A stretch of 64,000 nt of DNA from contig JAJEKV010000027.1 in the NCBI GenBank assembly GCA_021234155.1, positions 11,110,716 to 11,174,715 on the forward strand, written 5' to 3'. A program made the translations under genes and the position numbers. This DNA comes from Isoetes taiwanensis. Taxonomy: Eukaryota; Streptophyta; Lycopodiopsida; Isoetales; Isoetaceae. Positions 33,921-44,995 of the stretch are shown here, piece after piece; within the stretch, counting starts at the first letter, position 1, and every line of letters begins with the position of its first letter. Under the pieces are notes generated by a model that saw only the letters and a list, made by a program, of their open reading frames with translations, did not search any database and was not told the DNA's origin.

Positions 33921-35437
33921 AGGCAGACATCCACCAGGGTCTTAGGCATCTTGCTAATGGTAAAGCAAAGGACTTGCAGGGACTTCAGGCCGAGCTGTTG
34001 AAATGGGGTGGGCCAGCTTTGCTGGGGCCTTTGACAGGGATAATCAATCAGGCCATCAGAGAGGGCCTCCCGCGGGAATGGATGGTTAGCAAGGTCACCC
34101 CTATTCATAAGACGGGAAGCAGGGATCACTCCACCAACTACCGTATGATCATGGTGAGCCTGTTACTCGCAAAACTTCTAGCAGGTGTGCTGGAGAAGAA
34201 GTTAACGCAATGGGCAGAGGAAACTGGAGTGCGTGCAGTTGGCCAGACAGGTTTCCGCCCTGCCCACTCCACGAGTGATTATATTTTTACTCTCAGAATC
34301 CTTATGGAAGCTAGCCGCAATGCACGACGTGACCTGTATTGTTGTTTCGTGGATTTTAAGATGGCATATGATACGGTCCCTCGGGACCTGTTGTGGCAAC
34401 GCTTGCAGGAGCTTCATGTTCCACAGGATTTGCAGAATGCCATCTACTGGTTGTATGACGGAATATATGCCACTTTGCTTGCGTCAGACCACCAGGTGAA
34501 CAACACCATAGGTGTTAAACAGGGATGCCCGTTATCTCCGACGCTTTTTGGACTCTATATTGACAAGTTGGAGACCTGGATGCAAGCACATGGAGGTGGT
34601 GGCCCGCAGTTGCCATATACAGTAAAACAGTTGCTCTATGCAGACGATCTGGGCTTATTATCCCATACAGCCAGGAGTATGCAGGAACATTTGGATGCTC
34701 TCAGTCAATTCTGTGACATAGCAGGAATGACAGTCAACCAGCAGAAAACCAAGCTGTTGCCAATCCTGTCTGCGCAGCATGATATCCCAGACTTCTATTA
34801 CAGAGGACAAAGAATGGAAGTTGTAAGGACCTTTAAGTATCTGGGAATCGATTTCTCTGCTAACATGCTATGGGATAACTGTGTAGAAAGAAGGGTCAGC
34901 GCGGGATGGAAAGCCCTGTATGCAATGCAGAATAGCTGTTACAGAATAGATCTCTGCGATTGGGCACGCAAAGCACACCGGTTCCGAGCACTCGTAGAAC
35001 CAGTACTGCTGTATGGGGTAGAGGTCTGGGGGCCAGCGATTAGCAAGGGTACTTGGGATAAGCTAGAGAGGGTGCAGAAGGCTTTCCTGACATACAACCT
35101 AGACGTCAAGGACACGGTGCCTTATCCAATTTTGCTGTATGAGACTGGCTTTTGGCCCCTGCAGCATTCTGCTATGCGCAAGCACCTTGCATATTTCCAT
35201 AAGGTTGACGAAATAGATGCACAACGTCTTCCTCCCTGGGCTCTGTTATTGGCACAAGGGCCGCAACGTCTGAAGAGAGTATGGCAAGAGCATTGTAGGG
35301 GATGGTTCACAAGATGGTCCATAGACTATCAACACATTATGGATATGTCGGATATCGCGGAGCAGGAGCTGCATTTGAATGCGCGCTTTGCTGCCTCTCT
35401 GTGGGATGTGCCCACTCTTGCAAAGCCCAAAACATAG
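33921..35437 (+). pseudogene. LINE B reverse transcriptase
   Basis: A long nearly intact RT frame (open from 33974). QAELLKWGGPALL and PREWMVSKVTPIHK open the fingers. NYRMIMV, GQTGFRPAHST, CCFVDFKMAYDTVPRD, GVKQGCPLSPTLFG and the catalytic LYADDLG (about 34636) follow, then the thumb with KYLGIDFS and the conserved LYGVEVWGPA. It stops at 35437 (AKPKT). The missing YFCQ-like continuation is found in another frame downstream. It most resembles LINE copies A and C here. The GVKQGCPLSPTLFG form and lack of poly(A) argue against the plant L1 type seen at 40.6-47.1 kb. Confidence 0.87.
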
Positions 35438-35599
35438 CATTACCACACACAGGTCAATCCCTCGCTTGAACACGGCCCCCACCAGTATTTGAAGGCACAC
35501 ATCTCCACCAAGAAATAAAGAGCTATAGCTGCAATAAGGACAGGGTCCCACCATCTCAGAATTGAGACAGGCCGATGGGATACGGATGGAGGGCAGGGA

Positions 35600-35832
35600 A
35601 TCCCCCGGCATGAGAGATTATGCCAGTGCTGTCACATGCAGATAGTAGAAGATGAACACCATGCTCTACAGGAATGCCCAGCATATGCACACATCCGAGC
35701 AGCTCATGCCGATCTCAGATGCTCTGAGATAGCAATTCATCAACGGCTGGCTTCGCCAATGGTGGCACGTCTTGCGTCCTACATTCTGCAAGTCTCCACC
35801 GTCAGGGAGTCCCTCACAGCACAGGGAATTTG
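35600..35832 (+). pseudogene. LINE B terminal zinc knuckle and C-terminus
   Basis: The frame contains a C-x2-C-x9-H-x4-C pattern (CQCC...H...C, about 35618-35675), then PAYAHIRAAHADL and a stop at 35830-35832. LINE D repeats this segment (PAYDDIRIRYAEL). It is separated from the RT by a frame change after 35437. Confidence 0.8.
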
Positions 35833-35952
35833 AGCACCCCAATAGGGCCTCTCAACGCCTACTACAAGGGTTTTTCCTCCCAAGCAGAGTTTCATTAAAT
35901 TTGGAATTCTGAAGACAAGTTGGAATAATTTTTATATAGTATACCTTGGAGG

Positions 35953-36062
35953 GTTATGTATACCTCAATACTTATAGTATGGTTATGTGTATTACAAAAG
36001 GTTATGTATACATATACTTATAGTATGGTTATGTGTATTACAAAAGGTTATGTATACCTGTT
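35953..36062. repeat. Tandem repeat of about 55 bp
   Basis: Two units share CTTATAGTATGGTTATGTG then TATTACAAAAGGTTATGTATAC, just right of LINE B and left of the small paralogous genes. Confidence 0.8.
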
Positions 36063-36118
36063 GTATACGAACACAACCAGATTACAATAAGATAACAAGT
36101 ACTATTATTCTTCTACTA

Positions 36119-36364
36119 TTACTCTTCTGAATGATCAGAACCAGCAGAAGGCGCTCCAGAGATCCTTTCGATCATGAACATTTGATGCTCTCTATTCCAT
36201 ATGAGATGGATGATAACATCGAAGGGATCAGGATAATGGCGAGGATTGAGAGCAACAGTGGTGAGCCAGTCTTCAAGTGGTATATCTCGCTCGCGGCACC
36301 GCTTGAAGTCCTCATGATTCATCTTGCAAGTGATAGAATCACGTTCAGGACCAGAATGCGTCAT
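36119..36364 (-). CDS. Small acidic-tailed protein, copy 1 of a three-member family
   Basis: A frame of 81 codons. I choose the ATG at 36364 because it lies 45 bp after a TATAAAT box and lines up with the starts of copies 2 and 3. I do not recognise the family. Conserved positions shared with the other copies are ITCKMNHEDFKRC (against IKC.MSYNDL..C), an L(D/E).WL segment, P.......VIIHLIW near residue 50-57, an aromatic-x-I..I motif and an acidic end (SDHSEE). It is the most diverged copy and is oriented away from the other two. Proteins of this size with a conserved IHLIW strand and two fixed cysteines are likely folded domains. No function is claimed. Confidence 0.6.
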   Translation of the reverse strand: MTHSGPERDSITCKMNHEDFKRCRERDIPLEDWLTTVALNPRHYPDPFDVIIHLIWNREHQMFMIERISGAPSAGSDHSEE

Positions 36365-36591
36365 AGCTAGATGGAGGCCAATGTGCTGCACTCGGCAATT
36401 TGATGTATATTTATACCCACCAAAATTATTGATGGTATGTACGCACCAAAATTATTGATGGTATATACATAGAAATTATTGGATCATATACATACTTGTA
36501 TGGTACCCAATAATTTTGCTGCAGTGGACATCAATAATTTTACTTGACTATAAAAGTAGCTCCATTCGGTGGTAGAGGTCATTCATCTCCC
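36365..36591. promoter_or_regulatory. Divergent promoter region between small-gene copies 1 and 2
   Basis: For copy 1, read on the minus strand, CATCAATAATTTTG (36421-36434) is followed by GTATAAATAT (36408-36417). For copy 2, CATCAATAATTTT (about 36529-36541) is followed by CTATAAAAG (36548-36556) and the start at 36592. Extra CAATAATTTT or CCAAAATTATTGATGG words repeat between them, including a tandem unit of about 28 bp at 36419-36474. Confidence 0.6.
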
Positions 36592-36834
36592 ATGGCTTCC
36601 CTGCCTCCTCGTCCGGAGCACATCCGAACCATCAAGTGCTACATGAGCTACAATGATCTCTGTCAATGCGTGATGAATGGTGTCAAACTTGATCCATGGC
36701 TGCAATCCAAAGCTGATGGTCCTGAGATTCGTTGCCTCGAGCTCATTCGTGTTGTGATCCACCTATATTGGCTTCCTGATCAGGAGATCTATGAGCTGAA
36801 TGCCATCACCTCAGCAGGTGTTGATGATGAGTGA
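36592..36834 (+). CDS. Small acidic-tailed protein, copy 2
   Basis: 80 residues, starting at the ATG in CTCCCATGGCTTCC (36592), 36 bp after the TATA box. Sequence features: IKCYMSYNDLCQC (about residues 11-23), LDPWLQSKADGPEIRC, VVIHLYWLPDQEIYEL and the acidic end VDDE. It shares about half of its residues with copy 3, and the 50 bp before the ATG are also shared (TATAAAAG, GCTCCATTCGG, AGAGGTCATTCATCTCCC), so the promoter was duplicated with the gene. The frame is intact and substitutions appear to spare the conserved core, which hints that it is or recently was used. Family unknown. Confidence 0.65.
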   Translation: MASLPPRPEHIRTIKCYMSYNDLCQCVMNGVKLDPWLQSKADGPEIRCLELIRVVIHLYWLPDQEIYELNAITSAGVDDE

Positions 36835-37023
36835 ATCAGTAATGATTTGTGTACATGTTAAGTATATAATGATATATATGAAATATGTAAGGATGTATAA
36901 GCATAGTGAATATTATTTGATGTATCGAATCTGAGTAATTAAATATTTCATACTTGTACGAGTACATGATACTTGTACACGCTCAATAATGGCGCTACAG
37001 TCTACCCCAATAATTCACATCAA

Positions 37024-37080
37024 TAATTTTACTTCACTATAAAAGCGGCTCCATTCGGGGCAAGAGGTCATTCATCTCCC
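37024..37080 (+). promoter_or_regulatory. Promoter of small-gene copy 3
   Basis: CAATAATTTTACTT, then CTATAAAAG (37037-37045), GCTCCATTCGG and GAGGTCATTCATCTCCC directly before the ATG at 37081; nearly the same as the copy 2 promoter. Confidence 0.6.
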
Positions 37081-37323
37081 ATGGATTATTCGCCTTCTTC
37101 TGTTCACCACATCGAGGCGATCAAGTGCTCAATGAGCTACAATGATCTCGTCGGTTGCTCTATAAGGGGTATTCTTCTTGATTCCTATCTGCAATCCAAA
37201 GCAAATGGTGCTGAGATTCGTTGCCCCGGGCTAACTCGTGTTATGATCCATCTTATTTGGCTTCCTGAGCGCAATAGCTATGAGATAAGTGGGATCACCA
37301 CAGCAGATAATGATGATGAGTGA
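37081..37323 (+). CDS. Small acidic-tailed protein, copy 3
   Basis: 80 residues, the same length as copy 2. Features: IKCSMSYNDLVGC, LDSYLQSKANGAEIRC, GLTRVMIHLIWLPERNSYEI and the acidic end DNDDE. The frame is intact. Two cysteines flank the NDL helix-like segment, and a third lies in IRC. Copies 2 and 3 are head-to-tail, 246 bp apart; copy 1 is inverted. The nearest other gene is the DUF7869-like transposase on the minus strand, whose 3' end is only about 160 bp away. The family may therefore be cargo of the same element or an independent host gene cluster. Family unknown. Confidence 0.65.
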   Translation: MDYSPSSVHHIEAIKCSMSYNDLVGCSIRGILLDSYLQSKANGAEIRCPGLTRVMIHLIWLPERNSYEISGITTADNDDE

Positions 37324-37414
37324 ATCACCATATAAGCACTTCTGACCATCTTACCTATGAATCATGTATGCATTTATATATTAAAGATGTAAGCAGTTAT
37401 ATATGATCTACATA

Positions 37415-37490
37415 CAGTAATGTACAAGATCTTATGTATTAAGATGAAAGATATGTATTACAAGTACAAGATCTCATGTATTAAGATGAA
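37415..37490. repeat. Short tandem duplication
   Basis: GTACAAGATCTTATG then TATTAAGATGAA recurs about 45 bp later as GTACAAGATCTCATG then TATTAAGATGAA. Confidence 0.7.
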
Positions 37491-40432
37491 CAATGTGCTA
37501 TGTCTTTCCACATGTCTACAATATATTTCGGAATTTGGACAGTTTTCGGCCTCTTGCCATTGGCATCCCAAGCATAATGAATAGCATCTAAATTTTCGTA
37601 ACTTGCAGGATCGGAAGGATTAGGCCGGCAACGTTTAGTTAAGCAGTCTTTGTAGTCCCCTCCAGTAGGCTTCCACTACGATACATAAATATGGCCAAAA
37701 TATGTAGATTCTGGATCAAGAACAACATTCTCCTCTGTATATCCTAACCAAGTGGCAGTGTTATCATCTCCAGGTCTGACTAGAACAAACATACCCTTTA
37801 TCACATGTACGTGAGGATCAAACTCTTCAAGAGGCAACACTGGACGGCCATCTGACGGGCCACAATAAGATGGTAAAGGTCGCGTGACCAAGGCAAATAC
37901 GTCGACCTCGGGAACAAATGCTGTTTGTTCTAGAGGAGCTTGACTTGTTTGTGGCCAAAATGCATCATTTTGAGGACGTCCTGGAGCAACATCCTCCAAA
38001 GAGATAAGAAGCTGGCTCCAATACTCAACACTTGCTGTGTATTGCCTTGCAAACAAGCTAGTTTCTTGATTCTTACATATATCCTTCCATAGGGAGATGT
38101 ATTTGTTGATGCTATCCTTCAACCCTGGAAGATCTTTCAATGTTGGTCTAGGAGGAATATTTTGTGGCACACCACTTGATATCATTGGCTGACCATGTTC
38201 ATCCTCTTTCCACATTCGAACTCCTGGAGAATGTGCTGGAAGCCACTCTTTATGTGTAGGACGTATTTTGTATTGCATAACAGGCCAATCTCCTGCCATC
38301 TTAAATTGAAGAGCAACAGTTCAGTATGCCCAACCAGGCGTTGGCCCTTATCAGGGATGAATCCCTTCATAAAAGCCTTCCAATTTGGAACTTCATCAAT
38401 AAAGTATGGAATTGGAGATTTTGCATTGCACTTGTTGAACAAGTAAAGTAGCTCTGGTAGTGTCAAAGCATCCGATGAACTCATCAAGGTTGAAAAATTT
38501 CCAAATAAAGCATCAATATCATCATGGGTGTGGCTGACCATCATAAAGCCCACTTGGATCTCATCAAAGACCTTAAGCCAAGTCAAATAAGATAAGTATG
38601 AAATGACATACCTATTTTTGTTTTGGCCTGATGCATTATCAAGTTGCAAATAGAGATCTCGGGGAAGAGGGTTGAACACCTCAGGATTCGTTGTAGTTGA
38701 AGTATTTGGCAATACTTCTCCCATGGAAGCAAGTTTGTTCTTCAAAGGATTGATATCCTTGACTGCTTGCATCCATTTGCAATCTGCAGGCTTACTTCCA
38801 CACAAGTCACCTATCTTTTCCTCTTGTACCAATTCCAAGTTATGCAATATTCTAGAAAGTGAACCAATGTGGAAGTTTGAATCATCTTTCCATAAATCAA
38901 GTGAAAAATGACCATAGGCACGACCACCATGCCCATGAGTCAAAGCTCCTGTCAAACTGCTCTTCAAGCAATCACCTCTCCATACAGATTTTGCTAGATG
39001 ATGACTTCTAGGCACTAAAGTCTTAACCTGATCCATCTTATCATGTATTATACATAGATGATTTTCAGGAGACCGCTGTGACAATGCTCTCCAATGCCAA
39101 TATTGATTCTCAGAAGAGCGTTGCTCTAGCATATGATACCGACGCTGAATTGCAAGATTTCGCCTCTCTCGTATCTTTTGTTTTCTCCAAATTTCAATTA
39201 CCACGCAGATGTTGCATTTAGAGAAGGCTGTATTTTTTGCAATGCTAACATCTGGAAATTCTCTTTTCCATATACTATAAAAAGAGTTCAAGGCTACAGA
39301 TGTTCCTGTAAGCTCTTCAACCACAGCACCAACTTCTTTATGTATAAGCTTCTTATTAAGAATGGAAGGAAGCTTGCGTACATTTTCTCTTACATCATCT
39401 CTACCTTTTTGTTCTATGGGGAATACTTTCAAAGATTCTCCTGAATGAATCTGTCTAGCACACATTCGGTGGCCAATGTAGAAGATCTAGGCTTCTTAGA
39501 GCCAGTATTACCATGTTCAGCTACCTTTCCACCAGCTTCAAATCTATTTCTCCAATTGTAAAATGTTGACTGACTGATACCTAAAGCCATGCGCCACCTA
39601 GCCAGACAGAATTCCATCCCCTTGAGCACTATCCTGTCCTCTCCTTCTCCCCGTAAGTCACACTCAAAGACGTCAAAAAATAATGTGAACCCTTTGCATT
39701 GTATGGTTGAGATAAAAATTCTTTTCTTAATTCACGTACTTTGGTAAGTTTCTTGTTGCAAGTATTTTTGCAGCAGCTTGACTTCATAAGCTTTTTGATG
39801 GAGGTTGTGGAGCATAGCCTTTCCTCTTTGCTCTTTCCCTTGGGCTGTCTTGGAATTCTATTTGTGTAAGTATACTTTCTTTTTCGTTTGAATTGAGCCT
39901 GAATGTTGTCCTCAAATGATTCCAGCTGTATATCCTCATTTTCTTTAGCTTCTCGAGCTTGCAGATGTTGTGAGACAGTCCTTCCATCCTGCAGCATCGC
40001 ATCGCTATTTTCCCATTGTACAAGTGCATTTTCTGCTGGCCTTTCTGCACAAGCATGACATTTGAGATCCTCTGTAATTCGTGCAGGAAGGACCTTTCCC
40101 ACACAGAGGCTCACCTTTGAGTCTCCTAAAAATTTATCGTCAACAGCATCCTGGGGATCACTGAAGACAATTATGGCCTCTGCATATTTACTTCGGTCAC
40201 ATGCATGAAGAATGTGGCAATGCTTATCCAAGAGATCAGTTCTTGAGAAACTAGGTGGTGGTTCATCATCGTCTGATGCTATCCTGCGAGGAAAACGAGT
40301 ACCTAGATCCACTGTAGGATCAATTTCTTCATCTGCATCTGACATTGCCTCTACAGATTCTATATTCGAGGTCAGTGATGGAGTAGCTAAATCATGGAAT
40401 AAATTACTACTCCTATATTTTAGTGTAGCCAA
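37481..40432 (-). pseudogene. DUF7869-like transposase gene with frame breaks
   Basis: Plant and animal mobile elements encode proteins with an RNase H-like DUF7869 domain thought to act as transposase. The first frame is open from 40432, with the first ATG at 40345; it holds an acidic N-terminus and a CC..TC cluster (about 39780). A frame change near 39630 leads to EFCLARWRMALGISQSTFYNW, helix-turn-helix-like. Another near 39435 leads to the core, with CNICV (near 39230), LQLDNASGQNKNRYV (about 38650) and MVSHTHDDIDALFG (about 38530), the family's acidic core motifs. A third change near 38315 leads to DWPVMQYK. An in-frame TAG at 37676-37678 precedes a last homologous stretch (WKPTGGDYKDC) to 37481. 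I infer a dead copy, though one or more breaks could be introns. Confidence 0.75.
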
Positions 40433-40647
40433 AATAGGTTTAGCTAAACTACCTTCAAATTGGGGCTAGAAGTTTCTAACACTTGGCTAAACTAAATGGT
40501 TTTTCTCCATCACAATTTCTTGCTTTTGGCTAAACTTTCACAAGATGAAAAGGCAAATATTAGCCATCACACTATAGTAATTTAAAAAAATCCAAGCATT
40601 TTGGCAACGACATTGAATTTATTATAAATACATAAATCAAGTCATAA
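40420..40647. other. Left half of an AT-rich block with GGCTAA-type repeats
   Basis: Words such as GTAGCCAAAATAGG, TTTAGCTAAACT and TTGGCTAAACTAA recur here and again at 47340-47550 on the other side of LINE E (TTTGGCTATT, CATTTGGCTAACCTTAGCC). Because LINE E is a later insertion, the two halves were once continuous. They may be a MITE or the promoter region of the transposase. The ends are not clear enough to define an element. Confidence 0.35.
40633..40647. repeat. 15-bp target-site duplication of LINE E, left copy
   Basis: TAAATCAAGTCATAA, immediately followed by the poly(T) that is the minus-strand poly(A) of LINE E; identical to 47123-47137. Confidence 0.93.
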
Positions 40648-40888
40648 TTTTTTTTTTTTTTTTTTTTTTTTTTTGAAGTTAAGGCAGATTGATATTACAT
40701 GCAAAAGAGGTTACATGAATATGTACAGCAATTGCAAAAGGAAGAACCTTTGCAATGCTTAGTTGTCCCAAGAAGGGACTGAAAAAGTCATAGCACAGCT
40801 AGATATTCAAAATTTGTTGTACCAGCTAGTCAAAAAAGAGGATCAGATGTCTGTAATAGTTCAAGACAGAAAACAGAACTGGAAGTTT

Positions 40889-42499
40889 CTACTCATAGCC
40901 CAAAACAAACTCCAATGGATCGACCTGGACAATATGGAATACTGTCTCAAGCTCATCAAGATCCAAAGGGGTATGGACCATGAACTGCAAAGATGATTTC
41001 GAGGTGATGTCAAAGTGCTCCTCCCATTTTGCAAAGAAAAAATAAATCTTCGGATCATTCCACCACCAAAGATCTTCATCATCCAGAATGACTCCCAAAG
41101 CTGTCTGAGCCAAAATGTGCTGCTTCAGGTGAATCATCTTGGCCTTGATTACCCCTCTTGTCCACTGTTCAAAAGCCGGTTTAGGATCATATCTTCCACG
41201 AGAGGGGGGGATAACCATATCATAGTGCTCGGTCACAAAATCTGTCAATGTCAACATCAAAGATCGAGATAGTAAGTTTAAAGAAAGCATAAAAACCATG
41301 GTAATTCCCTAAAGAATCCCAATTTCTGTCATATGCTAAGCCCTTGCTTCTTCTATGAGCTATAGCTGTCTCAACCAGCAGGAACTGAAAGCAGGCTTTG
41401 ATCCAATTGAGATTAAATGTTTTGTGATCATGAACGATTCTGTTTCTGTGCTTCCAAATGGACCATAGGGCCAGAGTTCTCAAAGTACCACAGAAGGCAC
41501 TAGGGAAACTTAGAAAGTAAAAAAAAATTTGTGAAGATGAACCAGAGTGGACTTACAGATTTTTTTGCCCGAGCCGAAGGGGCGTAAGTCTCGCAATCGA
41601 AAGACATGCAAATTGGATTCTGAAGCCGGCAGCCTAATCCGCAAATATTGGACCGAAAGCAGCCTTATATTTTGATATTCTCTCATTAGTGGACAAACTC
41701 GATTCAACGAAGCCATCTAAATAGCGTAATCTTTTTTGCACAAGCAGCCCGCCATCCATCAATGATTATTTTGATTGCCTCAAGCCGAAAGTGCAACCCC
41801 ATTTTGTAGTGACCTTAAGATCGTAGGTTGAATGATCATTTTGTAGATCTTGGACACACCGTGTATTCTTTTTTCCTTCACAACTCCATGAAATAGGATC
41901 CATTGAATCTTCCCAGCTGCTCAAGGAACTAGAGATGTCGAGAAAAAATCTTTTGTTGACCTCGTATCATCGATTCTAGCAACCAGGCTCATGCCGTAAG
42001 CCAATTGCCATTACATCAAGATCAGCTAGTTTTGAGACCTGCATCACTCCATTCTTTATATTTTCTGATGTTTGAGAGCCAAGCATCCTCACCTCAGAGG
42101 GAAGTAAATTGTGATGCCAAAAGAAATGAAATTTGGAACTAACCTTGTGAAGATTATCTGCATGAAAACAATGGGAGACTTCATTCCAGGCCTCTAAAAG
42201 CCTCCTCATGATAGAAGATGTATGGGGGCCAGCTGTTAACTAGTAGAAGGCCAACTGGGAGCCGATATTGAATTGAATTACTTCCCACAGTGTTTAGTTT
42301 GTGAACCCAAGACTGAGATAAAGGCCATGGCGGGGAGAAAGATGAGGAGACCATAAAGCACGCCAGATCAATTTTGCAGCTAAAGCCTGAGCCTGTTTGA
42401 AAAGATCCTTGCATCCTAGGCCCCCAGAATCCTTAGGAGTAGTGAGATTCTGCCAAGCAACTTTATAGTCCCCTTGCCATATAAACTTTCTAATGGCAA
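40889..42499 (-). pseudogene. LINE E ORF2 C-terminal region
   Basis: Fragments in several frames correspond to the connection and zf-RVT part of plant L1 ORF2. QWQGDYKVAWQNLT-like sequence lies near 42470-42430, GLGCKDLF near 42420-42400, and ALWSIWKHRNRIVHDHK at 41465-41415 is the classic tail motif. Further stretches to 40889 precede the poly(A). Stops are frequent. Confidence 0.65.
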
Positions 42500-44883
42500 A
42501 TCAATTTCCTCGATAGGTAGTTTTGTCAGCCACAATTGCAGATGAAAAATAGATGTGCGTGCTAGTGATTACTGTGTTGGCAATTTCAACCCTTCCTGCC
42601 AATGAAAGAGAGGCAGGATACATCATGAATTTTCTTTTAATCCTGTTTGTAATAGGGGACCAAAGACCATGCAAACTCATGTCTGGTGCAAGAGGAAGAC
42701 CCAACAGTTTGGTGGTCATCCCTTTCTCAAGAATTGCTATATCATCAATTTTTTTCTCATTAGAGTCCAGGAGGATGGTACATTTGGCTCTGTTCAATAA
42801 AACTCCCCGGCTTTGCCAAAGGTCTCCATGGCGCATGTGAAGGCAAAGATGCTTTTCCCATCATCCTCCGAGGAAAAATGAAAGTATCATCAAAGATATT
42901 GCATCAAAGAAAGAGGCATACCTTCATTTGGCATCTGGAGGCCTTTGATTTGTCCATTCTGTTGAAGTTTGAGAGTAACCTTGGTCACCATCTCAGCAAC
43001 TATTAAAAAGAGGTAAGGAGCCAAAGGACACCCTTGCCTCACTCCTCTTTTGCAGGGGAAAAAAGAGGAGGGTCAGCCATTAATCAAGACTGCAGATCTG
43101 GCCTCCTTGTTGAAGGCAAGGACCAGATTGATCACCTGTTCCAATTAATAGTATCAAATGCCCTTTTAAAATCCAGTTTCAGGAGCATGCAATTCTGCTT
43201 GGTTAGATTACTCCAATGTAATCCTTCATAAGCTCCAATGAAGTTGCCAAGGATACTCCTTCCAGGGAGGAAAGCAGTCTGTAGGGGACTAATGAGGCTT
43301 TCCAGGGTAGGCTTAACCCTGTTTGCTAGAATTTTTGCAAGAACTTTATAAATGGTGTTGGTCAAAGAGATTGGCCTCCAATCAGAAAAGGACATAGGTT
43401 GGTCCACCTTTGGGACCAGTGCAATTAGACCAGCATTGATTGCAGGATGTAAACTATCTGCCACCCAGGCTCCTTGCACAAAAGTTGTAAAATCATCCTG
43501 CATTATATCCCAAAATTCTCTAAAGAATTCTGGGGGAAAGCCATCAGGCCCCGGACTTTTTCCAGAAGCCATCGAATTCAAGATACGGAGAATCTCCTCC
43601 TTCTGTGGAATAGCCATAAGGGCTTCATTATTAACAATTGAGGAGTCAGAATCCAAGTCAACCATGCTAAAGAATTGCTCAATATCTGTTTGAGATGTTG
43701 GCTGCTTATCAAATAGTTCCTGATATCTATGAGCAAAAAATCTTTGAATTTCAAGTTGCCCTTGGATAGTTTCCCCTTGATCATCTTGAACTGAGATGAT
43801 GCCATTATTGATGATCCGACTCTTAGAAGCCCTGAAAAAGAAGGAGGAACTACTCTTATCCATACAATTGATATACTGACACTTACTTCTGATTGCCAAA
43901 GACTGAGCTTCCATTTCCTCCACATGTTTGACTTTGATCTCCAGTTGACTTTCTAGATCCTGCAAGGTCTGATTATCTTTATCCAAAAACAGAGATTCTC
44001 TTACCTTTTTCATTTCAATATAAATTTCATTCTTTTGTTTCCTCTTCTTTTCTGCCCAATCTTTCCCCCATTTTTTAATCCAATGTTTCAAGGTTTTTAA
44101 TTTCTGCACAAACCCAATCATAGATCTGCTATTTCCAATCTTGGGGAGAGATATATAATACTCCCTCAGTTGTGAGCAAAATTGCTGAACCTGCAGCAAT
44201 TGAACATTGAATTTGAAGGGAGTACTTACCTGTATAGCTCGGGAAGAAAGGGCAAGAGTCTCCATAACTTGAGGAAAATGGTCAGAAATAGAATTACTAC
44301 AGTCTGACTTAATGACAATCTGATCCCACAAATCCAGGTCAACTGAGAGAGTGTAAAATCTATCTAACAAACAAAATGTTCTTTCTGGACCCTTTCTCTT
44401 ATTACTCCAAGAATATGTGGCTGATGAGGAGGGGGGATGGTAGACAAATTTGCCAACCAATTTATCCCATTCACTTCTCTCATTCTTGGTCATATTGATC
44501 TTTTTTCCAAGCTTTTGATCCCACAGGGGAGTATTATTAAAATCTCCTGCTAGCAGCCAATTATGAACATGGCTTTGTTGATCTATCCAGAAATTCATTT
44601 CCCTCCATTGCATTTCTCTTTCATGAGGTTCTGTGGAAGCATAGACATTTATTATTCCAGTCAAATGACCTTTGATATTGAGAAAGCTAACAGACCATCT
44701 ACCCAAAGGGGACACATATGAACCAGAAGAAGAAAATCCTTTCCAGATTGTACAAATTCCACCCTTGGTGCCATTGGCTGCAGCCCATGTAGAGCCACTG
44801 CCTGGACATATCCAATCTCCCAATTTTGAAGATTCAAAAGGGGGAAGTCTGTGTTCCTGTAGTAAAATGAGATCTGCCTTCAT
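42500..44883 (-). pseudogene. LINE E ORF2: endonuclease and reverse transcriptase
   Basis: The 583-codon frame 44883-43132 has the endonuclease: LILLQEHRL with the catalytic E, LLAGDFNNTPLWDQK, and SDHFPQV with the catalytic D-H. The RT start follows: GKSPGPDGFPPEFFREFW, NAGLIALVPKVDQP, DWRPISLTNTIYKVLAKILANR, QTAFLPGRSI, LLKLDFKRAFDTINW. The frame then breaks at about 43132. The catalytic box near 42890 reads as QYL and DDTFIF in two frames, a frame change inside the (F/Y)ADD motif. RT thumb sequence (AKCTILLD, KLLGLPLAPDM) continues in 42836-42501. The family is the plant L1 type, unlike LINEs A to D. Confidence 0.87.
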
Positions 44884-44995
44884 TTCCTAAATTGCTATGA
44901 GAGCCCTTTTTCTTTTCAAAGGACCCTTTATTCCTCTTAGATTCTAGCACACAATCTTCATAAAGATTTGTTTCTTGTATTAGAGGCAGGCCCAT

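Larger units (their letters stand above)
16132..35880 (+). mobile_element. LINE B (non-LTR retrotransposon), split by a nested gypsy element
   Basis: LINE B is present as 16132-16306 (the end of ORF1) and 32297-35880 (the ORF1 tail, endonuclease, reverse transcriptase, terminal zinc motif and 3' UTR). Removing 16307-32296 plus one copy of the CCTGG duplication restores an open frame across the junction: a TPAQQKERQEEF-type helix then a proline/threonine-rich tail ending at about 32417. The left boundary near 16130 is approximate and probably a 5' truncation. The 3' end near 35880 lacks the TATTC tail of copies C and D, and I could not see a target duplication. Confidence 0.8.
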
